A program made the translations under genes and the position numbers. Of a stretch of DNA of 32,238 nucleotides, positions 8,100-15,816 are shown in pieces (the stretch's first letter is position 1; each line of letters opens with the position of its first letter). Source of the DNA: Bacteroidota bacterium (GTDB taxonomy: Bacteria > Bacteroidota > Rhodothermia > Rhodothermales > Bin80); contig JAPPNA010000032.1 in NCBI GenBank assembly GCA_028873925.1, positions 1 through 32,238 of the forward strand, given 5' to 3'. The notes beneath the pieces are model-generated. The model worked only from the letters and a program-made list of their open reading frames with translations, was not told where the DNA came from and did no database searches.

Positions 8100-9572
8100 A
8101 TGCAGGCGGACGATTTGTTTGAGCCGGTGATCGGGCTGGAGGTGCACTGCCAGCTTCAAACCGCGTCAAAGGCCTTCAGTACCGATTCGGCCCGCTTCGG
8201 GGCGCAGCCCAACACACATGTGGACCCGGTGAGCCTGGGATATCCCGGCTCCCTGCCGGTGCTCAATGAAAGCGTCGTGGAATTCGCCGTGCGTCTGGGC
8301 CTGGCGATGAATTGCCGGATTGCCGAACGAAGCATCCTGGCCCGTAAACACTACTTTTACCCCGACCTGCCGAAAGGCTACCAGATTTCGCAGTACGAAG
8401 ACCCTATCTGCACGCGGGGATTCCTTGATATCAGCCCGGGCCGCCGCATCGGCATCACTCGGATCCATATTGAAGAGGACGCGGGTAAATCCATTCATGA
8501 TCAGGATCCCGCAGATACGCTCCTGGATTTCAATCGATGTGGCGTGCCGCTGCTGGAAATTGTCTCCGAACCGGACATAAGATCCGGCAGGGAAGCCAGC
8601 CTGTACATGCAGAAAGTGCGGCAGCTCGTCCGCTACCTGGAAATCAGCGATGGCAACATGCAGGAAGGTTCGCTGCGGTGTGATGCGAACGTGTCTGTTC
8701 GGAAACAGAATGCCGCTGTTCTGGGGACCAAGACGGAAATCAAGAACATGAATTCGTTCCGGCATGTGGAGCGGGCCATTGATCACGAGGTCAGCCGGCA
8801 GATCGTGATTCTGCGCACTGGCGGAGCCATCGTGCAGGAAACCAGACTCTGGGATGAGGATCGAGCGGAAACCCGTCCCATGCGCTCCAAAGAAGAAGCG
8901 CACGACTATCGGTATTTCCCGGATCCGGACCTGCCGCCGATCCTGGTTACTGCGGCCCGCCGGTGTGCCATAGCCGCGGCCATGCCGGAACTGCCGGATG
9001 CCCGGCGCACCCGCTACGAAGCAGACTATGGGCTGCCCCCGTACGATGCGGCATTGATCACGGAAGAACGGCCCCTGGCCGACTACTTTGAGCAGGCCCT
9101 GGAAGTGCTGCACAGCAAGGCTCCAGAACGGCCCCTTGACAAACAGGCTAAGATGCTGTCGAATTTTGTGATGGGGGAGGTGCTGCGGATATGTAAGCGT
9201 CACAACTGGAGCATGGCGAAATTTCCGGTGAGCACCATCCGCCTGGCGGAGCTGGCGCAACTGAGGCTGGAGGGTAACATCAGCTCAAACGGGGCACAGG
9301 CCCTCTTGGAGGTGATGCTGACCGATGAACGGGAACCCGGTCTGATCGCCAAAGAACAGAATCTGCTGCAGGTATCCGACAGGCAGGCTCTGCGTCCGAT
9401 CATTGAAGAGGTCGTCCGGGATCACCCAAAGCAGGTGAGCTTGTATCTTGCGGGAAAGGATAAGCTGATAGGATTCTTTATCGGCCAGGCGATGCGGAGA
9501 TTCAAAGGGTCAGCCGATCCGAAACTTGTGCGGTCCATGCTGATTGGGGCGCTTTCAACCGGTAAATCATGA
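8100..9572 (+). CDS. gatB: Aspartyl/glutamyl-tRNA amidotransferase subunit B
   Basis: This 490-aa protein is full length. GatB binds the misacylated Glu-tRNAGln or Asp-tRNAAsn, activates it with ATP and amidates it with ammonia supplied by GatA. Visible family signatures are EVHCQLQT at the N-terminus, YPGSLPVLN, KHYFYPDLPKGYQISQY, IEEDAGKS, DFNRCGVPLLEIVSEPD, SLRCDANVS, TEIKNMNSF and RSKEEAHDYRYFPDPDL. The C-terminal tail domain (QKLLEV-like helices to LIGALSTGKS) is complete. gatA and gatC are not in the window, so the complex is encoded at more than one locus. The start ATG 8100 lies 12 bases after bcp. The stop overlaps the next start in an ATGA arrangement, pointing to translational coupling. 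Confidence 0.97.
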   Translation: MQADDLFEPVIGLEVHCQLQTASKAFSTDSARFGAQPNTHVDPVSLGYPGSLPVLNESVVEFAVRLGLAMNCRIAERSILARKHYFYPDLPKGYQISQYEDPICTRGFLDISPGRRIGITRIHIEEDAGKSIHDQDPADTLLDFNRCGVPLLEIVSEPDIRSGREASLYMQKVRQLVRYLEISDGNMQEGSLRCDANVSVRKQNAAVLGTKTEIKNMNSFRHVERAIDHEVSRQIVILRTGGAIVQETRLWDEDRAETRPMRSKEEAHDYRYFPDPDLPPILVTAARRCAIAAAMPELPDARRTRYEADYGLPPYDAALITEERPLADYFEQALEVLHSKAPERPLDKQAKMLSNFVMGEVLRICKRHNWSMAKFPVSTIRLAELAQLRLEGNISSNGAQALLEVMLTDEREPGLIAKEQNLLQVSDRQALRPIIEEVVRDHPKQVSLYLAGKDKLIGFFIGQAMRRFKGSADPKLVRSMLIGALSTGKS

Positions 9573-10933
9573 CCCATCAATCACGGGCTGTGCTGCCGCT
9601 CTTGTGTGTTCTGGCTACGTATCCCGGGCTGGCCTGTGCGCAACCGGAGGAGGAAGCCGGACCTGCCGTGGTCCGAAGTGGGCTCAGCGGTCACATTACC
9701 GTTCGGCCTGAAATTGATTCAACGGCCGACTACCGGGGCTTTGAAATCCTCGTGGCCGTAGACAATGAGGGCGAACCCGACACGCTGGGGTATGCCATCA
9801 CCGACAGCACCGGGTTTTTTTCAATGGATGTGGAGGTCGCCGAACGTGGTGTGTACGCGCTGATCGTCAGTCGCCGCGGAGATCTGCTTGAACTCGGCCA
9901 CCTGGCCGTAGCCGATGGAGACTCGGCCAGCCTGAATGTCGCTCTGCCTACGGGATCCGCCCGCATGCGGCCCCGATCACAGGAAAATGCCGCCTGGCAG
10001 GCCTACCAGAATACCCGTCTGCAGCACGATCAAAACCTCATTGCGCTGACGCAGGCCGAAGAATACAACGAGTCTGCCGTGAACCTGCAGATTTCCCAAA
10101 CAGCCATGATCCTCTGGGATCTGCGGGAGATATATGAGGGCACCATGGGAGCGGAAGTGGCCTCCGCGGAGGCGGTCGTGATGAACGCAGGGTGGAATGA
10201 CTCGCTGGTCGTAGCCTGGGGCGTGGAAGTGTCCCCGGAAAATGTGCAGTTTGGGGAGGTGGGCCGAACAGTTCGTCAGGCAATGAACAGGCTTCACGGG
10301 TCGCAGGCCGCCCTGGAAATTCTGGAAGACTATACGCAGCGGGCCATCCGTGACGAGCACCGCGCGGAGCTGATGTCCGAACGGGTGATGGCGCATCTGG
10401 ACCAACAGGAGCATGCCGAGGCACTCGCGGCGGCGGAGCGGCTGTCCGCGGAGTTTCCGGAATCAGCCTGGGCCGAATGGGCCGCACGCGCGGCCTACGA
10501 AATCCAACACCTCCTGCCGGGCATGCCTGCCCCGGAACTCATTGCTCTGGACACGGCAGGCGTGCAGGTGAACCTGGCGGACCTGGCGGGCCGGTATGTG
10601 GTGCTGGAATTCTATCGTCCCGAAGATGATGTATTCCAGCGCGAGGTGGAAGGGCGCAACCACCTGATCGCCGACTTCGGGCATGACAGAGTTGAGTTCG
10701 TGTCGATTTCGCTGCAGCCGGATACGCTGGTCAATGAGGCGTTCTTTGAAGAACGGGAGCTGCCCGGCGTGCACATCTACGGGACGACCAACCTGGCGCG
10801 GCTGTACAATGTGAATGTGCTGCCCACGCGGTACCTGATTGACCCGGAAGGGCACCTGGTGGAGAAATTTGTCGGTGGAGCCATGGCTGCGCTGTATGAA
10901 TACATGATCCTGATGGACGAAAACGCAAACTGA
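9569..10933 (+). CDS. Secreted redoxin-like protein without CXXC
   Basis: The 454-aa product has a signal peptide (hydrophobic core AVLPLLCVLATYPG, likely cleavage after ACA near residue 24). A beta-rich segment follows (about residues 40-125) that could be a carboxypeptidase-regulatory-like domain, then a long helical middle, and a C-terminal TlpA/AhpC-TSA-like domain from about residue 312 (LPGMPAPELIALDTAG, YVVLEFYRPEDD, a late cis-Pro-type VLPTRYLIDPEG). Bacteroidota have many such helical-plus-TlpA periplasmic proteins. Here the loop that normally carries WCxxC reads YRPEDDVFQRE, so a dithiol redox role is not possible in the usual way. Its start overlaps the gatB stop (ATGA) and tpiA follows 3 bases after its stop, so it is set inside a housekeeping operon. 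Confidence 0.8.
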   Translation: MTHQSRAVLPLLCVLATYPGLACAQPEEEAGPAVVRSGLSGHITVRPEIDSTADYRGFEILVAVDNEGEPDTLGYAITDSTGFFSMDVEVAERGVYALIVSRRGDLLELGHLAVADGDSASLNVALPTGSARMRPRSQENAAWQAYQNTRLQHDQNLIALTQAEEYNESAVNLQISQTAMILWDLREIYEGTMGAEVASAEAVVMNAGWNDSLVVAWGVEVSPENVQFGEVGRTVRQAMNRLHGSQAALEILEDYTQRAIRDEHRAELMSERVMAHLDQQEHAEALAAAERLSAEFPESAWAEWAARAAYEIQHLLPGMPAPELIALDTAGVQVNLADLAGRYVVLEFYRPEDDVFQREVEGRNHLIADFGHDRVEFVSISLQPDTLVNEAFFEERELPGVHIYGTTNLARLYNVNVLPTRYLIDPEGHLVEKFVGGAMAALYEYMILMDENAN

Positions 10934-10936
10934 AAC

Positions 10937-11689
10937 ATGCTGATTGCGGGAAACTGGAAAATGCACCTCGATGTCTCCGGTGCCGAAGCGCTGGCGAGAG
11001 CAGTCGTGGAAAAAGCCGAAGGCTCCGGTAGCGTGAAGGTGGCGGTCTGCCCGCCCTTTGTGCACCTGCGGGCCGTGAGCCGGCTGCTCAGCAACAGCCG
11101 GGTCCGGCTGGGTGCTCAGAACATGTACTATGCAGCGCAAGGTGCCTTTACCGGTGAAGTGTCGGCAGGGATGCTGCTTTCGGTGGGGTGCCATTATGTG
11201 ATTGTCGGACACTCAGAGCGGCGGCAGTATTTCGGAGAGACCGATGCGGATGTCAGTCAGAAGGTCATCAGAACACTGGATGTGGGCCTGGTGCCGATTG
11301 TGTGTGTCGGCGAGACCTTGAGTGAGCGTGAGGATGGCCGCGCCCGCGAGGTGGTGGCTGCGCAAGTCAAATTCGCGCTGGCCGAAATAAGTCCGGCTAC
11401 ATCCAATGCCGTCGTGATTGCCTATGAGCCGGTGTGGGCCATAGGTACGGGCCGTACGGCAACGCCCGCCATCGCTCAGCAGATGCACGGACTGATCCGC
11501 AGCCTGCTGGCCAACCAGTTCGGACAGGACCTGGCAGCCGGTATCCACATCCTGTACGGTGGGAGCATGAAGCCGGGCAACGCCCAGGAACTGCTTAGCC
11601 AGCCCGATGTGGACGGGGGCCTGATTGGTGGAGCCAGCCTGAACGCGGATGCCTTCGGAGGGATAATCTCGGCCGCGCAGTCGGTATAA
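10937..11689 (+). CDS. tpiA: Triosephosphate isomerase
   Basis: This 250-aa glycolytic enzyme interconverts dihydroxyacetone phosphate and glyceraldehyde 3-phosphate. Catalytic residues are visible: Asn6 and Lys8 in AGNWKMH, His92 in VIVGHSERR, and Glu164 in AYEPVWAIGTG, which also begins the flexible lid. YGGSMKPGNA forms the phosphate-binding end, and the length is standard. It is the last gene of the plus-strand run bcp-gatB-redoxin-tpiA and converges with the FmdB-like gene. The 29 bases in between hold a weak GC-rich stem that might end both transcripts. Confidence 0.98.
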   Translation: MLIAGNWKMHLDVSGAEALARAVVEKAEGSGSVKVAVCPPFVHLRAVSRLLSNSRVRLGAQNMYYAAQGAFTGEVSAGMLLSVGCHYVIVGHSERRQYFGETDADVSQKVIRTLDVGLVPIVCVGETLSEREDGRAREVVAAQVKFALAEISPATSNAVVIAYEPVWAIGTGRTATPAIAQQMHGLIRSLLANQFGQDLAAGIHILYGGSMKPGNAQELLSQPDVDGGLIGGASLNADAFGGIISAAQSV

Positions 11690-11718
11690 GCGGCGCGGAG
11701 CAACAGCCGGTCCGCTGC

Positions 11719-12012
11719 CTATTTAGCATCTGAAGCTGCCTCGGGCTCTTTCTTGGCCGCTGGCTTATTGGCCTTCTTTTCAACCTTGTCAGCCTTATCG
11801 GTCTTCGCGCCGTTCTTAGCCTCTTCCGAAGGCGCCTTGACATAATCGGTCTGGTAGAATCCGCTGCCCTTCAGGATGAAACCGGTGCCGCCCAAAATCA
11901 CCCGGCGCACCGGCTGCCCGGTATCCGGGCACGAGGTCAATGGATCAGCCGTAATGGACTGGAAGAGCTCAAATGTAGTTCCGTCCTCACGACGGTAGAC
12001 ATAAGTTGGCAT
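11719..12012 (-). CDS. FmdB-like small protein with a degenerate zinc ribbon
   Basis: The 97-aa protein starts MPTYVYRREDG and has the conserved GGTGFILKGSGFYQTDY segment (residues 41-57) of the FmdB/CxxC_CxxC regulatory-protein family. The usual two CxxC pairs are missing. Only one Cys remains (SCPDTGQPV), so zinc binding as in the standard family is unlikely. From memory, Bacteroidota and Rhodothermia relatives often show this reduced form. The C-terminal 35 residues are a Lys/Ala/Glu-rich low-complexity tail. It follows the beta-lactamase-fold lipoprotein gene by 32 bases on the same strand. Its role is unknown, and a link to ribosome or RNA binding would be speculation. Confidence 0.8.
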   Translation of the reverse strand: MPTYVYRREDGTTFELFQSITADPLTSCPDTGQPVRRVILGGTGFILKGSGFYQTDYVKAPSEEAKNGAKTDKADKVEKKANKPAAKKEPEAASDAK

Positions 12013-12044
12013 TGGGCTGGCAGACTGGCAAACCCCCTTACAAG

Positions 12045-13346
12045 TCAGTGGTCGCCCTCATGTTCCGCCGGCAGCCCGATCAGGGCCTCGTAAGTCAGGT
12101 CTGCCACCTTGCGGCGCACCGGCAGGTAGTCATAATTGTTCCGGCTGGGATAGACGCGATTGGTCAGCAGGATGACGTACAACTGCTGATCCGGGTCGAT
12201 CCAGATTGACGTTCCGGTAAAGCCCGTATGCCCGAAACTGCGCGGACCAAAATAATCGCCGGCGGAGGAAGGCTCCGGGTACGGATTGCGCGTATCCCAC
12301 CCGAGCGCGCGCGTACTGAATGATGTATCCACCACCGTAGTGAACAATTCAATGGTTTCCGGGCTGAGAAACTGTCGGCCTTCAAGTTGTCCCCGCCGGA
12401 CCATCATGGTGGCAAATCGGCTCAGATCCTGCGCCGTGGAAAACAGCCCGGCATGGCCGGCGACACCGCCGAGAATCCAGGCGTTCTCGTCATGGACCTC
12501 ACCCTGGATCAGCCGGTTTCGGAAATAATCGTCCAATTCAGTAGGCACCACATCCGGATCCGGCGTGCCGGTGGGCCGGAATCCGGTGTCAGCCATGCCC
12601 AGCGGACCGAATATGTTGGCCTGGCACCAGGCAGAGAAGTCTTCTCCGGTAATCTGTTCGATCACCAGAGCCATCATGATCATCCCAAAATCACTGTACG
12701 AGTAAGCATCGCCGGGGGCGTTGTCCAACGGTGAGGCATAGATGGAATCAAGTACGGCCTGGCGCGTCAGGACGTTGTCCGCATAAAAGGTCCTAAAGGG
12801 CGACAGTCCGCTGGAATGCGTAAGAAGATGGCGAATGGTGATGCTCCGTTTGTCGGCACGGTCAAATCCCTCGAGGTAGTCCGCAACCGGGGCCTCAATG
12901 TCCAGCAGACCCCGCTCATGCAGCAGCATGGCGGCGGTCGTAGTGGCAATCACTTTGGTCAGTGAGGCAAGATCAAAGGGTGAATCCGCCCTCGTGCGAC
13001 GACGGGAGCGGTAGGTATAAGTGCCGTAGCCATCCATTTTGATCAACTCCGAACCGCGTCCGAGCGCGACCACGGCCCCCGGAAAGGCGCGGTTTTCAAT
13101 GGCAGATATCAGCAGCGTATCCAGGCTCATAAGTGCTGACGTATTCAGCAGCAGCTCTTCCGGCTGGATGGCCGGGACCACAATCACGGGTACGTCTACC
13201 GCATCTGCCTCGATCAGGACAGGCACAGCCGGGGGCTCTGTGTCCACCAGCATACTGGACGATCTGCACGAGCTGATCAGCACCATTGCCCCGAGGAGCC
13301 AGCCGTACCGCCTGATTCTGCTGCTAATCTTCGCAATCCGGATCAT
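12045..13346 (-). CDS. Serine hydrolase lipoprotein (beta-lactamase/PBP4* fold)
   Basis: The 433-aa protein has a lipoprotein signal (GWLLGAMVLISSC, acylated Cys27), a linker to about residue 70 and then a class C beta-lactamase-like domain. The nucleophile motif SLTK is at 128-131, the second motif reads YSYSDFG and the third is HTG in RSFGHTGFTG. The motif IRHLLTHSSGLSPF is typical of esterase/D-aminopeptidase/AmpC-related proteins. In Bacteroidota this domain is also found fused behind NagZ-type glucosaminidases. Here it stands alone. Likely substrates are cell wall peptides or esters, and true beta-lactamase activity cannot be inferred. It is divergent from the ferredoxin gene with only 29 bases between them, so the promoters must overlap. 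Confidence 0.88.
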   Translation of the reverse strand: MIRIAKISSRIRRYGWLLGAMVLISSCRSSSMLVDTEPPAVPVLIEADAVDVPVIVVPAIQPEELLLNTSALMSLDTLLISAIENRAFPGAVVALGRGSELIKMDGYGTYTYRSRRRTRADSPFDLASLTKVIATTTAAMLLHERGLLDIEAPVADYLEGFDRADKRSITIRHLLTHSSGLSPFRTFYADNVLTRQAVLDSIYASPLDNAPGDAYSYSDFGMIMMALVIEQITGEDFSAWCQANIFGPLGMADTGFRPTGTPDPDVVPTELDDYFRNRLIQGEVHDENAWILGGVAGHAGLFSTAQDLSRFATMMVRRGQLEGRQFLSPETIELFTTVVDTSFSTRALGWDTRNPYPEPSSAGDYFGPRSFGHTGFTGTSIWIDPDQQLYVILLTNRVYPSRNNYDYLPVRRKVADLTYEALIGLPAEHEGDH

Positions 13347-13375
13347 TATATTTATGGGAATTGATTTGAAAAAAT

Positions 13376-13732
13376 ATGCCGAAAATTACAGTATCAGGAC
13401 ATGGCACGTTCGAGGTTGCCGAGGGCCAGCGGCTGGTCAATGCGCTGGAGGAAAACGGGGTTGACATCGGGCACCGCTGCGGCGGTTATGCGCGTTGCAC
13501 GACCTGCCGCCTGACCATTAGTGAAGGTGAGCCCGGCGTGATAACGCAGGCCGAATACACTAAGCTTGTTGACCGCAACCTGCTAGGCGAGGTCCGGCTG
13601 GCCTGCCAGATACTCGTGGAATCAGACATGACCGTGGAGCCGCTGATGCGCGTTAGCACCATGGGCTGGAGCGATCCGGGCCCGCCGCCGGAAGAAACAG
13701 TCACGCCGGAGCCCGAGTGGCAGCAATTCTAG
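13376..13732 (+). CDS. [2Fe-2S] ferredoxin
   Basis: This 118-aa protein is of the plant/mammal-type ferredoxin fold. The cluster ligands are Cys35, Cys41, Cys44 (CGGYARCTTC) and Cys77 (RLACQIL). The N-terminal ferredoxin ends after about 95 residues, followed by a short Pro/Glu-rich tail. It transfers single electrons to a partner not identified in the window. Its heme-related role is not indicated, and the nearest heme genes are 5 kb away. The start ATG is preceded by GGGAA and an A/T-rich stretch. There is no downstream gene on the same strand. Confidence 0.93.
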   Translation: MPKITVSGHGTFEVAEGQRLVNALEENGVDIGHRCGGYARCTTCRLTISEGEPGVITQAEYTKLVDRNLLGEVRLACQILVESDMTVEPLMRVSTMGWSDPGPPPEETVTPEPEWQQF

Positions 13733-14123
13733 CTCATACGCCCGCATCTTGGTTGCCGGGGGTAGGCGGGGGTGCGATGGTCGGAGCTGGGATTCTTCCT
13801 GGATGGGGCTAAAGTCCAATCCACCGGATTATGCTGGCGCTGCTTAACCGATCTTGGATGTCGCAGGATCCGTCCGCGGGTGATTTGAGTCCCGGAGTAA
13901 ATGAGGCCGGGGGCCTGACGGACGATCCTGCCGCTGTTGCCGTACTGAACAGCCTTCGGTTGCAGACAGTGCGGATTCAGGGCAACCCACTACCCGGCGA
14001 GGCAGACCTGTCTGGAGCATACCACAAATCAGAATGGCGTGTAAGGCGGAGCCGCTTGACTTCCATGTTCGTCCGCATGTAGAACCGTAGGGAACTGGAA
14101 TAGACCCACAAATAGAACCGCAA
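13733..14123. other. Convergent gap of 391 bases, no convincing gene
   Basis: The gap lies between the ferredoxin stop and the poly-HTH stop. One 83-codon plus-strand frame (13831-14082) is open, but it has no ribosome binding site and no recognisable pattern. Importantly, neither strand encodes remnants of the DDE domain that would follow the HTH part in an IS630 transposase. Confidence 0.4.
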
Positions 14124-15770
14124 TTAGCCGGAATTCTTCAGGTCCTTCTGGAGATCACGCAGATCAATGCTATGCCGCTTCAGCCAACTGGATGCAGTAG
14201 TTGTTGCGACTCCCTCCGCGTCAGCCAGACTCTGAAGGGTCCACCTCCGGCCATTCGGCGGCGGTTCCGTCTTTACCCGGTTGATTGCGCCTGCGATTTT
14301 TTCGGCACCATAGGTAACTCTGCGAGAGCTGGGCTGCGGGTCTAAACACGCGATACCCTTCGCCAGATATAGGTTGCGCCACCGATACACAGTTTCCACA
14401 TGCGCGCCTACATGTTCGGCTACAGCCTGAATGGATAGCCCCTCCGCTAAGGCCAACAGGATGCGGGCCCGTGACACAATTCTTGGCGAATCACGTCTTA
14501 CCTGCAGGATTGACTGTAGCTGATCACGGTCTGCTGCTGACAGGGCCAGCCTGGCGAGTGAACTCTTGCGTGGCTTATCGCGAAGTCCTGCGATCCCCTC
14601 CTCAATGTAGCGCTTATGCCATGTGAAAACCGTTCCGTAATCTATTCCAAGGTGTCTTGAAACAGCCAGGGCTGACGAATGCTCTGTACAGGCAAGCACG
14701 ATACGGGCGCGCATTACTAATTTCTCTGGGTAACTGTCGGACTGCGCGATCGCCTGGAGCTGATCACGATCTGCTGCTGACAGGATTAGCCCGGCGAATA
14801 TATTCTTGCGCGGCCTGTCGTACAGTCCTGCGATCCCCTCCTTCATGTAGCGCGCGCGCCACTTCCTCACGATTGAGAGAGCTACTCCAAGGTGTCTTGA
14901 AACAGCCGGGTTTGACGGATACTCTGTACAGGTAAGCACGATACGGGCGCGCATTACAACTCTCTTTGGGTGACTGTCGGAATGCGCGATCGCCTGCAGC
15001 TGATCACGGTCTGCGGCCGATAGTATCAACGGCTTTTTGGGAATGCGTGTAGGCTTGGAGTAGAGTCCTTCAATCCCGCGCTCCAAATAAAGCTTCCGCC
15101 ATTTTCTGACAGTCAGTGGATGGACACCAAGACGTTTTACCACAGCCTTTTCGCTCAATTCCTCGGCTAAGGCAAGCACGATACGGGCGCGCTTCACGAG
15201 ATTCTGCTGTTGGTCTGTGGACCGCACTATTTCCAGCAGCTGATCACGGTCTGCGGCCGATAGGACCAACGGCTTTTGGGGAATGCCTTTTGGCTTGGAG
15301 TAGAGTCTTTCAATCCCGTGCTCTATATAAAGCTTCCGCCATAAGTTCGTATTGTTTTCGCTTACGCCAAGGCGCCTGGATATATCCCGACTTGATTCAC
15401 CATCCGCATAGGCAAGCACGATACGGGCGCGCATGATAGTCCACGCATGGTGATTATCGGATTGCAGAAGTCGTTGCAGTTGATCACGGTCTGCTTCCGA
15501 CAGGACCAGCAGCTTCTTGGGAATGCCGCCTGATTGGGTGCAGAGTCTTTCAATCCCGCGCTCCAAATAACGCTTCCGCCATACGTACACAGTGCTGTTG
15601 TGAACGCCAAGGCGCTGGGCTATGTCTTGAGCTGGCTCACCATCCGCACAGGCAAGCACAATGCGGACGCGCAGGATTATATGGTCACGCCCGGTCTGCA
15701 GCAATTGTTGCAGCTGATCACGGTCTGCTGCCGATAGAACCAGCGGCTTGTTTCGAATTCCTGCCGGCAT
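14124..15770 (-). CDS. Protein of six tandem IS630-type helix-turn-helix units
   Basis: The 548-aa protein (ATG 15770, MPAGIRNKPLVLS) consists of six units starting at residues 12, 90, 170, 250, 330 and 410. Each follows the plan LSAADRDQLQ, a variable stretch, RARIVLA, a first helix, R(L)GV, a recognition helix and W(R)K(R)Y...GI.GL. That is the homeodomain-like N-terminal fold of IS630/Tc1-mariner transposases. A seventh, different HTH follows at about 500-540 (RRWTLQSLADAEGV, the second HTH of IS630 proteins). No DDE catalytic domain is present, and the protein ends 23 residues after that HTH. The frame is open upstream to 15890, overlapping the HerA stop, and ATG 15848 is an alternative start. 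It lies 46 bases after the HerA-type ATPase gene in a same-strand run. It probably binds a long composite DNA site. The activity is unknown. Confidence 0.85.
   Translation of the reverse strand: MPAGIRNKPLVLSAADRDQLQQLLQTGRDHIILRVRIVLACADGEPAQDIAQRLGVHNSTVYVWRKRYLERGIERLCTQSGGIPKKLLVLSEADRDQLQRLLQSDNHHAWTIMRARIVLAYADGESSRDISRRLGVSENNTNLWRKLYIEHGIERLYSKPKGIPQKPLVLSAADRDQLLEIVRSTDQQQNLVKRARIVLALAEELSEKAVVKRLGVHPLTVRKWRKLYLERGIEGLYSKPTRIPKKPLILSAADRDQLQAIAHSDSHPKRVVMRARIVLTCTEYPSNPAVSRHLGVALSIVRKWRARYMKEGIAGLYDRPRKNIFAGLILSAADRDQLQAIAQSDSYPEKLVMRARIVLACTEHSSALAVSRHLGIDYGTVFTWHKRYIEEGIAGLRDKPRKSSLARLALSAADRDQLQSILQVRRDSPRIVSRARILLALAEGLSIQAVAEHVGAHVETVYRWRNLYLAKGIACLDPQPSSRRVTYGAEKIAGAINRVKTEPPPNGRRWTLQSLADAEGVATTTASSWLKRHSIDLRDLQKDLKNSG
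14304..15737 (-). repeat. Six ~240-bp tandem coding repeats
   Basis: The units of the poly-HTH gene repeat at the DNA level. A TGATCACGGTCTGC-type block occurs at 14521, 14761, 15001, 15241, 15481 and 15715, giving spacings of 240, 240, 240, 240 and 234 bases. A second block, AGCACGATACGGGCGCGC, recurs in the three units around 14695, 14935 and 15175 and again near 15415, also 240 apart. The last (15655) and first (14460) copies are more diverged. The pattern indicates in-frame duplication followed by divergence, possibly with gene conversion. Confidence 0.95.
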
Positions 15771-15816
15771 CCTGGTGTACTCTGGTGATGGATATGGATA
15801 CCCGTACGCTGCTTTC

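Noticed and set aside
8166-9260. 364-codon minus-strand open frame
   Set aside because: It is wholly antisense to gatB, whose motifs are full length. It is His/Gln/Arg-rich without family signatures.
10463-11212. 249-codon minus-strand open frame
   Set aside because: It is antisense to the redoxin-like gene and tpiA, with shadow composition.
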